From JBMNPT01 sp050943735 (GTDB lineage Bacteria > Bacillota > Clostridia > Oscillospirales > RGIG577), in assembly GCA_050943735.1 (NCBI GenBank), contig JBMNPT010000011.1, positions 1 through 63,378 of the forward strand: a stretch of 63,378 bases of DNA, written 5' to 3'. Positions within the stretch are counted from its first letter, which is position 1; the number at the start of each line of letters is the position of its first letter. This document shows, in pieces, positions 34,693 through 44,610 of this stretch. Under the pieces are notes generated by a model. The model saw nothing but the letters and a program-made list of their open reading frames with translations. It made no database searches and was not told the DNA's origin. The translations under genes and the position numbers were made by a program.

Positions 34693-35925
34693 ATGGCTGA
34701 CATTAAAAAAGTAGTACTGGCATATTCCGGAGGGCTGGATACCTCCATCATCATTCCGTGGCTCAAGGAGAACTACGGCAATCCCGAAGTGATCTGCGTT
34801 TCCGGTGACGTAGGTCAGGAGAGCGAGCTGGAGGGGCTAGAGGAAAAGGCCCTCAAGACCGGCGCCTCCAAGCTGTATATCGAAGATCTGAAAAAGGAAT
34901 TTGTAGAGGACTTCATCTTCCCCACCCTCAAGGCGGGTGCGGTGTATGAAAAGCAGTATCTGCTGGGCACCTCCTTTGCCCGGCCCCTCATCGCCAAGCG
35001 GCTGGTGGAGATCGCCAAGAAGGAAGGCGCCGACGCCATCTGCCACGGCTGCACCGGCAAGGGCAACGACCAGGTTCGGTTTGAACTGGCCATCAAGTTC
35101 TATGCCCCCGATATGAAGATCATCGCCCCCTGGCGGGAGTGGTCCATCAAGAGCCGGGATGAGGAAATCGACTACGCCGAGGCCCACAACATTCCCCTGA
35201 AGATCAACCGGGAGACCAACTACTCCAAAGACAAGAATCTGTGGCACCTCTCTCATGAGGGCCTGGATCTGGAAGATCCCGCCAATGAGCCTCTGTACAA
35301 CAAGCCCGGGTTCTTGGAGATGGGCGTATCCCCTGAACAGGCCCCTGACAAGCCCACCTACATCACCCTGCACTTTGAAAAGGGCATCCCCACCCAGCTG
35401 GATGGCGTGGAGATGGACGGTGTGAGCCTGATTCAGAAGCTCAATCAGATCGGCGGCGCCAACGGCGTGGGTCTGGCTGACCTGGTGGAAAACCGGCTGG
35501 TGGGCATGAAGAGCCGGGGCGTGTATGAAACTCCCGGTGGCTCCATCCTCTACAAGGCCCACGAAATTCTGGAAACCATCTGCCTGGACAAGGAAACCCA
35601 GCACTACAAAGAGTTGGTGGGCGTGAAATTCGCTGAGCTGGTGTACAACGGCCAGTGGTTCACCCAGCTGCGGGAAGCCCTTTCCGCCTTCGCCGACAAG
35701 ACCAGCGAAACCGTCACCGGCGATGTGAAGCTCAAGCTGTACAAGGGCAACATCATCTGCGCAGGCGTTACCTCTCCCTATTCTCTCTACAGCGAGGACA
35801 TCGCCACCTTTGACGCCGATGATGTATACAATCAGAACGACTCCAAGGGCTTTATCAATCTCTTTGGCCTGCCCACTCAGGTGCGGGGCATGATGATGGA
35901 TAAGACCGGCATGGAAAAGGAATAA
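34693..35925 (+). CDS. argG: Argininosuccinate synthase
   Basis: A 410-residue ATP-pyrophosphatase-fold enzyme with AYSGGLDTS at the start (P-loop), GNDQVRFE and the YSKDKNLWHLSHEG block. It condenses citrulline and aspartate to argininosuccinate. GGGAGG lies 9 bases before ATG 34693; an in-frame start at 34531 falls in the promoter region and is rejected. First gene of a seven-gene arginine operon under an ARG box. Confidence 0.97.
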   Translation: MADIKKVVLAYSGGLDTSIIIPWLKENYGNPEVICVSGDVGQESELEGLEEKALKTGASKLYIEDLKKEFVEDFIFPTLKAGAVYEKQYLLGTSFARPLIAKRLVEIAKKEGADAICHGCTGKGNDQVRFELAIKFYAPDMKIIAPWREWSIKSRDEEIDYAEAHNIPLKINRETNYSKDKNLWHLSHEGLDLEDPANEPLYNKPGFLEMGVSPEQAPDKPTYITLHFEKGIPTQLDGVEMDGVSLIQKLNQIGGANGVGLADLVENRLVGMKSRGVYETPGGSILYKAHEILETICLDKETQHYKELVGVKFAELVYNGQWFTQLREALSAFADKTSETVTGDVKLKLYKGNIICAGVTSPYSLYSEDIATFDADDVYNQNDSKGFINLFGLPTQVRGMMMDKTGMEKE

Positions 35926-35993
35926 GCCTGCGGCATTTCGCCGGAGTATAAGGCGGCGGGGCGGCTTTTGAGGCTGTTTTCTGCAAGACAACA

Positions 35994-36017
35994 GGGCGGC
36001 CTGAAAGCCGCCTTTTG
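35994..36017 (+). terminator. Weak terminator-like hairpin between argG and argH
   Basis: GGCGGC-CTGAAA-GCCGCC followed by TTTTG. It may lower read-through from argG into argHCJBDF or mark an mRNA processing site. Confidence 0.5.
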
Positions 36018-36061
36018 TCCGTTTTCCGGCCGCCGCTTTTGAAGGGTAAGGAGGAACAGAT

Positions 36062-37459
36062 ATGGCACTGTGGGGGGCAAGATTCTCCAAGGAAGTGGAC
36101 AAAGAGGTAAATGATTTTAACTCCTCCATCCGGTTTGACAGCCGGATGTACCAGGAGGACATCACCGGCAGCATCGCCCATGCCACCATGCTGGCCAAAC
36201 AGGGCATTCTCACGCCCCAGGAACGGGATGAGATCATCGCCGGTTTGCAGGGGATTCTGGCGGACATTCAGTCGGGCGCCATCCAGTTCCCCGAGGACGC
36301 GGAGGATATCCACATGACGGTGGAAACCATCCTCACCCAGCGCATCGGGGACAACGGCAAACGGCTGCACACCGCCCGGAGCCGCAACGATCAGGTGGCG
36401 GTGGACATCCGGCTGTACACCCGCCGGGAGATTGGGGAGATCCGCTCCTTGCTGCTGCATCTGCTGGAGGTGCTGGCGGATAAGGCCAAGCAGCACACCG
36501 ACACCATCATGCCCGGCTATACCCATCTGCAGCGGGCGCAGCCCATCACCTTTGCCCATCACCTGATGGCCTACGCGCAGATGTTCCGCCGGGACGTGAC
36601 CCGGCTCAGCGACTGTCTGGTGCGGATGGATGAGATGCCATTGGGCGCGGGAGCTCTGGCCACCACCACCCATCCCATCGATCGGGCCTACACCGCCCAG
36701 CTGCTGGGCTTTGCCCGTCCCACCGACAACAGCCTGGACAGTGTATCCGACCGGGATTTTCTCATCGAGCTGGCCAGTGACATCAGTCTGGTGATGATGC
36801 ATCTGTCCCGGTTCAGTGAGGAGATCATCCTCTGGTGTTCCAGTGAATTCGGCTTCATCGAGCTGGACGACGCCTATTCCACCGGGTCTTCCATTATGCC
36901 CCAGAAGAAAAACCCCGACATCGCCGAACTGGTGCGGGGCAAGACTGGCCGGGTGTACGGCGATCTGATGACCTTGCTCACCATGATGAAGGGCATCCCC
37001 CTGGCCTACAACAAGGATATGCAGGAGGACAAGGAGGCCATTTTTGACGCCATCGACACCGTCAAGCTGTGTCTCAGCGTGTTTGCCAGCATGCTGGAAA
37101 CCACCACCGTACGGGCGCAGACCATGCGCCGGGCCGCCGCCGGCGGGTTTACCAACGCCACTGATTGTGCCGACTATCTGGCCAAAAAGGGGATTCCCTT
37201 CCGGGATGCCTATAAGGTGGTGGGACAGATGGTGGCCCATTGCATTGAAATTGGAAAACCCATCGAGGAATTGACGCTGGAGGAGCTGCAGGCCATCCAT
37301 CCCGTCTTTGGCCCCGATGTATACAGGGAAGTTTCGCTGGAAGCCTGCGTGGAGGGCCGCAAGGCCATTGGAGGCCCCGCCCCCGACGCAGTGCGGCAGC
37401 AGATCCAGCATATAGAAGAGTTTTTGAAGCAGGAAAAACAGAGAGAGGAAGGGATTTGA
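36062..37459 (+). CDS. argH: Argininosuccinate lyase
   Basis: A 465-residue fumarase/aspartase-superfamily enzyme. The signature GSSIMPQKKNPD contains the catalytic Ser; HTARSRNDQVA and TIMPGYTHLQRAQP are further conserved blocks. It splits argininosuccinate into arginine and fumarate. AAGGAGG precedes the ATG by 7 bases. It follows argG by 136 bases; argC starts 2 bases after its stop. Confidence 0.97.
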   Translation: MALWGARFSKEVDKEVNDFNSSIRFDSRMYQEDITGSIAHATMLAKQGILTPQERDEIIAGLQGILADIQSGAIQFPEDAEDIHMTVETILTQRIGDNGKRLHTARSRNDQVAVDIRLYTRREIGEIRSLLLHLLEVLADKAKQHTDTIMPGYTHLQRAQPITFAHHLMAYAQMFRRDVTRLSDCLVRMDEMPLGAGALATTTHPIDRAYTAQLLGFARPTDNSLDSVSDRDFLIELASDISLVMMHLSRFSEEIILWCSSEFGFIELDDAYSTGSSIMPQKKNPDIAELVRGKTGRVYGDLMTLLTMMKGIPLAYNKDMQEDKEAIFDAIDTVKLCLSVFASMLETTTVRAQTMRRAAAGGFTNATDCADYLAKKGIPFRDAYKVVGQMVAHCIEIGKPIEELTLEELQAIHPVFGPDVYREVSLEACVEGRKAIGGPAPDAVRQQIQHIEEFLKQEKQREEGI

Positions 37460-37460
37460 C

Positions 37461-38495
37461 ATGATCAAAGCGGGTGTGATCGGCGCCACCGGCTATGCAG
37501 GCGCGGAAGTGTACCGCCTGCTGCTGAGCCATCCCCAGGTGGAATCCATCACCGTGGCTTCGGTGAGCTATGAGGGGCAGGACATTGCCAGTATTTTTCA
37601 GAACTTTTACCAGCGGGGGGACAGCGTACTGCTCTCTCCCGAAGAGGTGATCGACCAGAGCGATGTGATCTTCGCCGGGGTGCCCCACGGTGCCGCCGAA
37701 GGCTATGCCAAGCTGGCCTATGACCAGGGCAAGAAATTCATCGACCTGGGCGCTGACTTCCGGCTGGAGGATGAGGCGGTGTACACCAAGTGGTATGGCT
37801 GCGAGTATCACCACAAACAGCTCCATGAGCAGGCGGTGTACGGTCTGCCCGAAATGAACCGGGAACGCATCCGCAAGGCCAGTATCATCGGCAATCCGGG
37901 CTGCTATCCCACTTCCATCGCCCTGGGGCTGATGCCCGCCATGAAGCAGGGGCTGGTGGATGTGCGGGGCATGGTGATTGACTCTAAGAGCGGGGTCAGC
38001 GGCAGCGGCCGCGGCCTGAGCCAGACCACCCACTTCCCCGACTGCAACGAGGCCTTTTCTCCCTATAAAATTGGTGCCCACCGCCACACTCCGGAGATCG
38101 AGCAGACCCTCTCCCAGCTGTGCGGTCAGCCGGTGAAGGTCACCTTCACCCCCCATCTGCTTCCCCTCAACCGGGGCATTGTGTCCACCATTTACGCGGA
38201 CTTTGCCCCCGGCGTCACCCTGGAACAGGTACGGGACGCTTACGAGCAGGCCTACCGGGAGGAGACCTTTGTGCGGGTACTGCCCGCCGGTCAGGTGGCC
38301 AATCTCAAATGGGTGCGCATGAGCAATTACTGCGACATCTCCCTGCATGAAGACGCCCACACCGGCAAGCTCATTGTGGTTTCCACCATCGACAATACGG
38401 TGAAGGGCACTGCGGGGCAGGCCATTCAGAATATGAACCTGATGTTTGGATTCGGGGAGACCGAGGGGCTGATGGCTCCGCCCCCCGCATTTTAA
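37461..38495 (+). CDS. argC: N-acetyl-gamma-glutamyl-phosphate reductase
   Basis: A 344-residue type 1 ArgC: nucleotide-binding GVIGATGYAGAEVYRLL at the N-terminus and the active-site Cys in GNPGCYPTS, with HRHTPEIEQ later. It reduces N-acetylglutamyl phosphate with NADPH. The start is 2 bases after the argH stop, with GAGAGGAAGGG as ribosome site. Confidence 0.97.
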   Translation: MIKAGVIGATGYAGAEVYRLLLSHPQVESITVASVSYEGQDIASIFQNFYQRGDSVLLSPEEVIDQSDVIFAGVPHGAAEGYAKLAYDQGKKFIDLGADFRLEDEAVYTKWYGCEYHHKQLHEQAVYGLPEMNRERIRKASIIGNPGCYPTSIALGLMPAMKQGLVDVRGMVIDSKSGVSGSGRGLSQTTHFPDCNEAFSPYKIGAHRHTPEIEQTLSQLCGQPVKVTFTPHLLPLNRGIVSTIYADFAPGVTLEQVRDAYEQAYREETFVRVLPAGQVANLKWVRMSNYCDISLHEDAHTGKLIVVSTIDNTVKGTAGQAIQNMNLMFGFGETEGLMAPPPAF

Positions 38496-38507
38496 GGAGG
38501 ATTTTCC

Positions 38508-39722
38508 ATGGAATTCATAAACGGAACGGTGACCACTCCTCTGGGGTTTTCCGCCGCCGGCGTCATCTGCGGTGTCAAGGCGAGCAACACCACCAAGCGG
38601 GATGTGGCCCTCATCTACAGTGAAGTCCCCTGCGCTGCTGCGGGCATTTACACCCTCAACAAGGTACAGGGCGCGCCCATTTTGGTGACCAAGGAACATC
38701 TGCAGAATGGCCGGGCGCAGGCAGTGATCTGCAACAGCGGCAACGCCAACACCTGCAATGCCGACGGCGTGGACAAAGCCCGGGCCATGGCCCAGGCCGC
38801 CGGTGAGGCGCTGGGCATCCCCGGGGAGGATGTGATTGTGGCATCCACCGGCGTGATCGGTCAGCCCCTCAATCTGGATGTGATTTTACAGGGCATTCCC
38901 GCTCTGGCAGCCGGTCTGGGAGACCATGGCACCGACGCGGCAGAGGCCATTATGACCACCGATACGGTGAAAAAAGAGGTGTGCGTCCGGCTGGAGCTGG
39001 GCGGCAAGCCGGTGACCATCGGCGCCATTGCCAAGGGCAGTGGCATGATCCATCCTAATATGGGCACCATGCTCTCCTTCATCACCACCGACTGTGCCAT
39101 CGCGCCCGCCATGCTGCAAAAGGCGCTGCGCTGGGTGGGAGACCGCACCTACAACATGGTGAGCATTGACGGGGACACCTCCACCAACGACACCCTGACC
39201 ATCATGGCCAACGGGCTGGCGGGCAATCCGCTGATCGACAGCGAAGGAGCCGACTACGACGCCTTTGTGGCTGCACTGTACGGCATCTGCGAAAAGGTGG
39301 CCAAGATGATTGCCAAGGACGGCGAGGGCGCCAGCCGGATGCTGGAGTGCCATGTCTATCACGCCGCCGACGAGGACATCGCCCGCAAGGCGGCCAAGTC
39401 GGTGATCACCTCCAGCTTGGTGAAGGCCGCCTTCTTCGGCGCCGACGCCAACTGGGGACGCATCCTGTGCGCGCTGGGGTACTGCGACGCTCCGTTGGAT
39501 GTGACCCGCATCGATGTGACCCTCACTTCCCGCAAAGGGGAAATTCTGGTATGCCGGGATGGTGCCGGGGTGGCCTTCAGCGAGGAAAAGGCCAAGGAGA
39601 TTCTGCTGGAGGATGAGATTGGCATCGAAGTGGATTTGAAGGCCGGAGAGGCGCAGGCACGTGCCTGGGGCTGTGATCTCACCTACAAATATGTGGAGAT
39701 CAACGGGGATTACCGCACCTGA
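38508..39722 (+). CDS. argJ: Bifunctional glutamate N-acetyltransferase / amino-acid acetyltransferase ArgJ
   Basis: A 404-residue ArgJ. The self-cleavage site is NMG-TML within KGSGMIHPNMGTML, where most family members have NMA-TML; the nucleophilic Thr is retained. CNSGNAN and GADANWGR are also diagnostic. It recycles the acetyl group from acetylornithine to glutamate, and no argA is seen, so this is a cyclic pathway. AAGGAGG precedes the ATG. Confidence 0.96.
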   Translation: MEFINGTVTTPLGFSAAGVICGVKASNTTKRDVALIYSEVPCAAAGIYTLNKVQGAPILVTKEHLQNGRAQAVICNSGNANTCNADGVDKARAMAQAAGEALGIPGEDVIVASTGVIGQPLNLDVILQGIPALAAGLGDHGTDAAEAIMTTDTVKKEVCVRLELGGKPVTIGAIAKGSGMIHPNMGTMLSFITTDCAIAPAMLQKALRWVGDRTYNMVSIDGDTSTNDTLTIMANGLAGNPLIDSEGADYDAFVAALYGICEKVAKMIAKDGEGASRMLECHVYHAADEDIARKAAKSVITSSLVKAAFFGADANWGRILCALGYCDAPLDVTRIDVTLTSRKGEILVCRDGAGVAFSEEKAKEILLEDEIGIEVDLKAGEAQARAWGCDLTYKYVEINGDYRT

Positions 39723-39754
39723 GCGGAGTGATGAAAAGCAGGAGGAATCAAATC

Positions 39755-40609
39755 ATGCAGGAGATCAACAAGGCGCAGATCCTCAGCGACGCGCTGCCTT
39801 ATATTCAAAAATATTTCGGCAAGGTGGTCGTGGTAAAATACGGCGGCAACGCCATGATCAACGAGGAACTGAAAGAGGCTGTGATGCGGGATATCATCCT
39901 GCTGACCCTGGTGGGCATCAAGGTGGTGCTGGTCCACGGCGGCGGGCCCGAAATCAATGAAATGCTGGGCAAAATCGGCAAGCAGGGACGTTTTGTGGAC
40001 GGCCTGCGCTATACCGATGAGGAGACCATGGACATCGTACAGATGGTGCTGTGCGGCAAGGTGAACAAAAATCTGGTGAGCCTCATCCACAGCTATGGCG
40101 GCAGAGCCCTGGGCTTCTGCGGTCTGGACGGCAATCTCCTTACCGCCGAAAAACTGGAGAAGGACGGCAAGGAGTGGGGCTTTGTGGGCGAGATCACCGA
40201 TGTGAATCCCCAGCCCATCTTTGACGCGCTGGAAAAAGGATACATTCCGGTGGTGGCCACTGTGGCCCATGGTACCGATGGCCACAGCTACAACATCAAC
40301 GCTGACACCGCCGCCGCCAAAATCGCCGCCGCTCTGGGCGCCGCCAACCTGATGCTCCTCACCGATGTGAAGGGGCTGCTGCGGGATGTGAAGGATGAAT
40401 CCACCCTCATCCCCAAGGTGAATGTCTCCGCCGTACCCAAGCTGGTAAAAGAGGGCATCATTCAGGGCGGCATGATCCCCAAGATCGACTGCTGCGTGGA
40501 AGCGGTGCGTCGGGGCGTCACCCAGGCCAACATCATTGACGGCCGGGTACCCCATTCGGTGCTGCTGGAGATCCTCACCCATGAGGGCGCCGGTACCATG
40601 ATTTACTGA
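39755..40609 (+). CDS. argB: Acetylglutamate kinase
   Basis: A 284-residue amino-acid-kinase-fold enzyme with VVKYGGNAM near the start, VHGGGPEIN and the NINADTAAAKIA block. It phosphorylates N-acetylglutamate. Start 39755 lies 9 bases after AGGAGG; in-frame GTG 39728 and ATG 39731 would place the ribosome site inside the gene. An N-terminal helix extension, present in arginine-sensitive hexameric kinases, is short here. Confidence 0.96.
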   Translation: MQEINKAQILSDALPYIQKYFGKVVVVKYGGNAMINEELKEAVMRDIILLTLVGIKVVLVHGGGPEINEMLGKIGKQGRFVDGLRYTDEETMDIVQMVLCGKVNKNLVSLIHSYGGRALGFCGLDGNLLTAEKLEKDGKEWGFVGEITDVNPQPIFDALEKGYIPVVATVAHGTDGHSYNINADTAAAKIAAALGAANLMLLTDVKGLLRDVKDESTLIPKVNVSAVPKLVKEGIIQGGMIPKIDCCVEAVRRGVTQANIIDGRVPHSVLLEILTHEGAGTMIY

Positions 40610-40626
40610 GAAAAGAGGGAATATTT

Positions 40627-41811
40627 GTGAGCAATCAGCAATACATAGAGATGAGCGACCGGTACCTGATGGGCACCTACGGCCACTTCCCCCTGGTGGG
40701 GGCACAGGGCCGGGGATGCATCCTCACCGATTGCGATGGCAAGGAGTACATTGATCTGGGCAGCGGCATCGGGGTGAACGCTCTGGGCTACTGCGATGAA
40801 CAGTGGGTGGACGCGGTATGCCGTCAGGTGCACACCCTCAACCACGTGTCCAACTATTTTTATACCGTTCCCGCGGCGGAGGCGGCCCGCAAGCTGGTGA
40901 CCGCCGCCGGGATGAGCCGGGTGTTCTTTGGCAACTCGGGCGCGGAGGCCAACGAGGGTGCCATCAAACTGGCCCGGAAATATTCCTGCGACAAATATGG
41001 CGAGCAGCGGACCAAAATCATCACCCTCAACAGCTCTTTCCACGGCCGGACGGTGACCACACTGGAAGCTACCGGACAGGACGTGTTCCACCACTACTTC
41101 TTCCCCTTTGCCGGAGGGTTTTTGTACAGCGATCCCGATATGGACAGCATTCGGAAAACCATGACCGATGAAGTGTGCGCTGTGATGATCGAGCTGATTC
41201 AGGGAGAGGGCGGCGTCAATCCGTTGGACAAGGAATTTGTGCAGCAGCTGCGCGCCTTTACCCAGGAGCACGATCTGGCCCTCATCGTGGACGAGGTGCA
41301 GACCGGCATCGGCCGGACGGGCAAGCTGTTTGCCTACCAGCAGTACGGCATCCAGCCCGACATCGTCTCCTCCGCCAAGGGTCTGGCCGGTGGTTTGCCC
41401 ATCGGAGCTTTCCTGTGCAATGAAAAATACAGCCAGGTGCTGGGAGCTTCCCACCATGGCAGCACCTTCGGCGGCAATCCCATCAGCTGCGCCGGCGCCA
41501 ATGTGGTGCTGGATCGGGTGTGTGACCCCGCCTTCCTGCAGCAGGTGGAGGCCAAGGGCCATTACATCGTGCGCAAGATCATGGATATGAAGAGCGACAA
41601 GGTCAAGGCTGTGAAGGGCATGGGCTTGATGCTGGGCATCCAGCTGGAAGGGGTGGAAAACAAGGCGGTGTGTTCCGCTCTCTTTGCCAATGGCGTACTG
41701 GCCCTCACCGCCGGTCACAATGTGCTCCGTCTGCTGCCTCCGCTGGTCATCAGCTATGAGGAGATTGACCGGGCTATGGAAATTCTGGAAAAGGTATTGA
41801 AGGAGGCGTGA
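40627..41811 (+). CDS. argD: Acetylornithine aminotransferase
   Basis: A 394-residue class III aminotransferase. The PLP lysine is in SSAKGLAGGLPIGA, with FGNSGAEANEGAIKLARKY and IVDEVQTGIGRTGKLFA upstream. It transfers the amino group from glutamate to N-acetylglutamate semialdehyde. The start is GTG with a GAGGGA site, so translation may be modest. The argF start is 4 bases after its stop. Confidence 0.96.
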   Translation: MSNQQYIEMSDRYLMGTYGHFPLVGAQGRGCILTDCDGKEYIDLGSGIGVNALGYCDEQWVDAVCRQVHTLNHVSNYFYTVPAAEAARKLVTAAGMSRVFFGNSGAEANEGAIKLARKYSCDKYGEQRTKIITLNSSFHGRTVTTLEATGQDVFHHYFFPFAGGFLYSDPDMDSIRKTMTDEVCAVMIELIQGEGGVNPLDKEFVQQLRAFTQEHDLALIVDEVQTGIGRTGKLFAYQQYGIQPDIVSSAKGLAGGLPIGAFLCNEKYSQVLGASHHGSTFGGNPISCAGANVVLDRVCDPAFLQQVEAKGHYIVRKIMDMKSDKVKAVKGMGLMLGIQLEGVENKAVCSALFANGVLALTAGHNVLRLLPPLVISYEEIDRAMEILEKVLKEA

Positions 41812-41815
41812 AACC

Positions 41816-42736
41816 ATGAAGCATCTGCTCACCATGGAACAGCTTACCGGCGAAGAGATCATCGAGTTGCTCAATCTGGCCGATCAGCTGAAATATGAAG
41901 TGAAAAATGGCATTGAACATCATCATCTCAAGGGCAAAACCTTGGGGATGATTTTCCAGAAGTCCTCCACCCGTACCAGGGTTTCCTTTGAGACCGGTAT
42001 GTACCAGTTGGGTGGGCAGGCGCTGTTCCTCAGCGACCGGGATTTGCAGATCGGCCGGGGAGAACCGGTACAGGATACCGCGCGGGTGCTCTCCCGGTAT
42101 TTGGACGGCATTATGATCCGTACCTTCCGGCAGAAGGATGTGGAGGATCTGGCCCGGTTTGGCTCCATCCCCATCATCAACGGCCTCACCGACTACTGCC
42201 ATCCCTGTCAGGTGCTGGCCGACCTGATGACCATTCGGGAGTTCAAAAACAGTTTTGATGGTTTGAAAATCTGTTACATCGGGGATGGCAACAACATGGC
42301 CAACTCTCTGATTATAGGCGGCCTGAAAGTGGGTATGCAGGTAGCCGTTGCCTGTCCCAAGGGGTATGAGCCCGATTCTCGGGTACTGACCTTTGCCCAG
42401 CAGGAAAATCAGAAAAAACCCGGCAGTTTTGCCCTGTACACCGACCCCATGGAGGCGGCCAAGGATGCGGATGTGATTTTCACTGATGTTTGGGCCAGCA
42501 TGGGGCAGGAGAGTGAAGCCGCGCAGCGAAAGGAGATCTTCCGGGGGTACCAGATCAATGATGACCTGATGGCAGTGGCTCATCCCGACGCCATGGTACA
42601 GCACTGTCTGCCCGCTCACCGGGAAGAGGAGATCACCGCCAAGGTGTTTGAAGAGCACGCGGAGGAGATCTTCCAGGAGGCGGAAAACCGTCTGCACGCT
42701 CAAAAAGCAGTGATGGTTACCCTGATGAAGGATTGA
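41816..42736 (+). CDS. argF: Ornithine carbamoyltransferase
   Basis: A 306-residue OTCase: carbamoyl-phosphate loop SSTRTRVSFE, the DYCHPCQVLAD ornithine-side motif (typical HPxQ) and HCLPAHRE near the C-terminus. It makes citrulline. AAGGAGG precedes the ATG. Last gene of the operon; no carAB or argR is present in the window. Confidence 0.97.
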   Translation: MKHLLTMEQLTGEEIIELLNLADQLKYEVKNGIEHHHLKGKTLGMIFQKSSTRTRVSFETGMYQLGGQALFLSDRDLQIGRGEPVQDTARVLSRYLDGIMIRTFRQKDVEDLARFGSIPIINGLTDYCHPCQVLADLMTIREFKNSFDGLKICYIGDGNNMANSLIIGGLKVGMQVAVACPKGYEPDSRVLTFAQQENQKKPGSFALYTDPMEAAKDADVIFTDVWASMGQESEAAQRKEIFRGYQINDDLMAVAHPDAMVQHCLPAHREEEITAKVFEEHAEEIFQEAENRLHAQKAVMVTLMKD

Positions 42737-42741
42737 ACTTC

Positions 42742-42801
42742 AGGAGAGAGGAAGCCCCTCTCTCCTTTTTTGCAAGGCCCTTTGCCGGGGCTTGCAAAAA
42801 A
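42742..42801 (+). terminator. Tandem terminators after argF
   Basis: First hairpin AGGAGAGAGG/CCTCTCTCCT plus six T; second hairpin TGCAAGGCCC/GGGGCTTGCA followed by AAAAAA, so the second could act in both directions. The second overlaps the -35 of the ior promoter. Confidence 0.85.
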
Positions 42802-42820
42802 CGGCAAAAAACGATACAAT
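42792..42820 (+). promoter_or_regulatory. iorAB promoter
   Basis: TTGCAA (42792-42797), 17-base spacer, TACAAT (42815-42820); 53 bases before iorA. Confidence 0.72.
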
Positions 42821-42873
42821 AATAACATATGCGGCAAACGATGCCGTCCAATGAGTGAATATGAGGTGAGTCG

Positions 42874-44610
42874 ATGAAAAAGCTGATGCTGGGAAACGAA
42901 GCGGTGGCTCGCGGTCTGTATGAAGCGGGCGTGTCGGTGGTTTCCTCTTATCCGGGTACTCCCAGTACCGAGATCACAGAAGAAGTGGCCAAATACGAGG
43001 AAGTATACGCCGAGTGGGCCCCCAATGAAAAAGTGGCTGCCGAAGTGGCTTTTGGCGCCTGTATGGGTGGCGCGCGGAGCTTCTGCGGACAGAAGCACGT
43101 GGGTCTCAATGTGGCGGCCGATCTGCTCTTTACCGCCAGTTATACCGGCGTCAACGGCGGATTTGTCATCGCCGTAGCCGATGACCAGGGTATGCACTCC
43201 TCTCAAAATGAACAGGACAGCCGGTACTATGCCATCTCTTCCAAGGTGCCCATGCTGGAGCCCTCTGACTCCCAGGAGTGCAAGGACTTTGCCAAGCTGG
43301 CCTATGACATCTCCGAAGAGTATGACACCCCGGTGCTGCTGCGCCTGTCCACCCGGGTTTCCCACAGCCAGAGTCTGGTGGAACTGGGTGAGCGCAAGGA
43401 AGTGCCCCTCAAGCCCTATGAGAAAAACATGGGCAAGTATGTGATGATGCCCGCTCCCGCCCAGAAGCGTCATGTGGTGGTGGAGGAGAGAACTCTCAAA
43501 TTGACCGCCTATGCGGAGAAAACACCCCTCAACCAGATCATCCCCGGTGACCGCAAAATCGGCATCATCGCCGGTGGTATCGCCTATCAGTACGCTCGGG
43601 AAGCCCTGGGTGACCGCGCCAGCTATCTGAAGCTGGGCATGATCAATCCGCTGCCAGTGGACCTCATCCGGGAATTTGCCTCCCAGGTGGACAAACTGTA
43701 TGTCATCGAGGAGCTGGAGGACATCATTGAGAGCCACTGCCGCAAAAACGGCATTCAGGTGGAGGGCAAGGCCCTCTTCTCCCGTATGGGTGAGTACACT
43801 CCCAATGAAATCCGCAAGCAGATTCTGGGCGAGGAAAAGGATCTCTTCCAGGTGGATGTGGCCGCTCCTGGCCGTCCCCCCGTACTGTGCCCCGGATGTC
43901 CTCACAGAGGCATTTTCTACACCCTCTCCAAGCTGAAGGTGGCGGTGAGTGGTGACATTGGCTGTTACACCCTGGGTGCCCTGCCCCCCCTGTCCGCCAT
44001 GGACAGCACCATTTGCATGGGCGCTTCCATCAGTGGTCTCCACGGCCTTAACAAGGCTCGGGGAACCGACTTTGCCCGGCAGGCGGTGGCGGTGATTGGC
44101 GATTCCACCTTTATGCACAGCGGCATCACCGGTCTGTGCGACACTGTGTACAACAAGGGTGTGTCCACCATCATTGTACTGGACAACTCCATCACCGGCA
44201 TGACCGGCCATCAGCAGAACCCCACCACCGGCAAAACTCTCAAGGGAGAGCCCACCTATGCCATCGACATCCAGAAGATCTGCGAGGCTGCCGGTGTGCG
44301 CCGGGTACGCGTCATTGATCCCTTTGACATCCAGAGCAACGAAGCGGTGATCCGGGAAGAGCTGGACGCCATGGAGCCGTCGGTGATCATCACCCGCCGG
44401 CCCTGCGCTCTGCTGCCGGAAGTGAAGCCGCTGCCTCCCCTCAAGGTGGACGCTGACAAGTGCAAATCCTGCAAAATGTGCATGAAGATCGGTTGCCCCG
44501 CCATTTCCATGAAGACGGGCAAGGCGGAGATCGACCCCACTCTGTGCGTGGGCTGTGATCTGTGCGTCAAAATGTGCAAATTTGACGCCATTTGCGGAGG
44601 TGACAAGTGA
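42874..44610 (+). CDS. iorA: Indolepyruvate ferredoxin oxidoreductase, alpha subunit
   Basis: A 578-residue enzyme: pyrimidine domain with SSYPGTPSTEITEEV, TPP-binding C-terminal half with CPGCPHRG and GDSTFMHSGITG, and a C-terminal 2x[4Fe-4S] domain (CKSCKMCMKIGCP and CVGCDLCVKMC). It oxidatively decarboxylates arylpyruvates from aromatic amino acids to aryl-acetyl-CoA, reducing ferredoxin. Forms a complex with iorB, whose start overlaps its stop. Confidence 0.96.
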   Translation: MKKLMLGNEAVARGLYEAGVSVVSSYPGTPSTEITEEVAKYEEVYAEWAPNEKVAAEVAFGACMGGARSFCGQKHVGLNVAADLLFTASYTGVNGGFVIAVADDQGMHSSQNEQDSRYYAISSKVPMLEPSDSQECKDFAKLAYDISEEYDTPVLLRLSTRVSHSQSLVELGERKEVPLKPYEKNMGKYVMMPAPAQKRHVVVEERTLKLTAYAEKTPLNQIIPGDRKIGIIAGGIAYQYAREALGDRASYLKLGMINPLPVDLIREFASQVDKLYVIEELEDIIESHCRKNGIQVEGKALFSRMGEYTPNEIRKQILGEEKDLFQVDVAAPGRPPVLCPGCPHRGIFYTLSKLKVAVSGDIGCYTLGALPPLSAMDSTICMGASISGLHGLNKARGTDFARQAVAVIGDSTFMHSGITGLCDTVYNKGVSTIIVLDNSITGMTGHQQNPTTGKTLKGEPTYAIDIQKICEAAGVRRVRVIDPFDIQSNEAVIREELDAMEPSVIITRRPCALLPEVKPLPPLKVDADKCKSCKMCMKIGCPAISMKTGKAEIDPTLCVGCDLCVKMCKFDAICGGDK

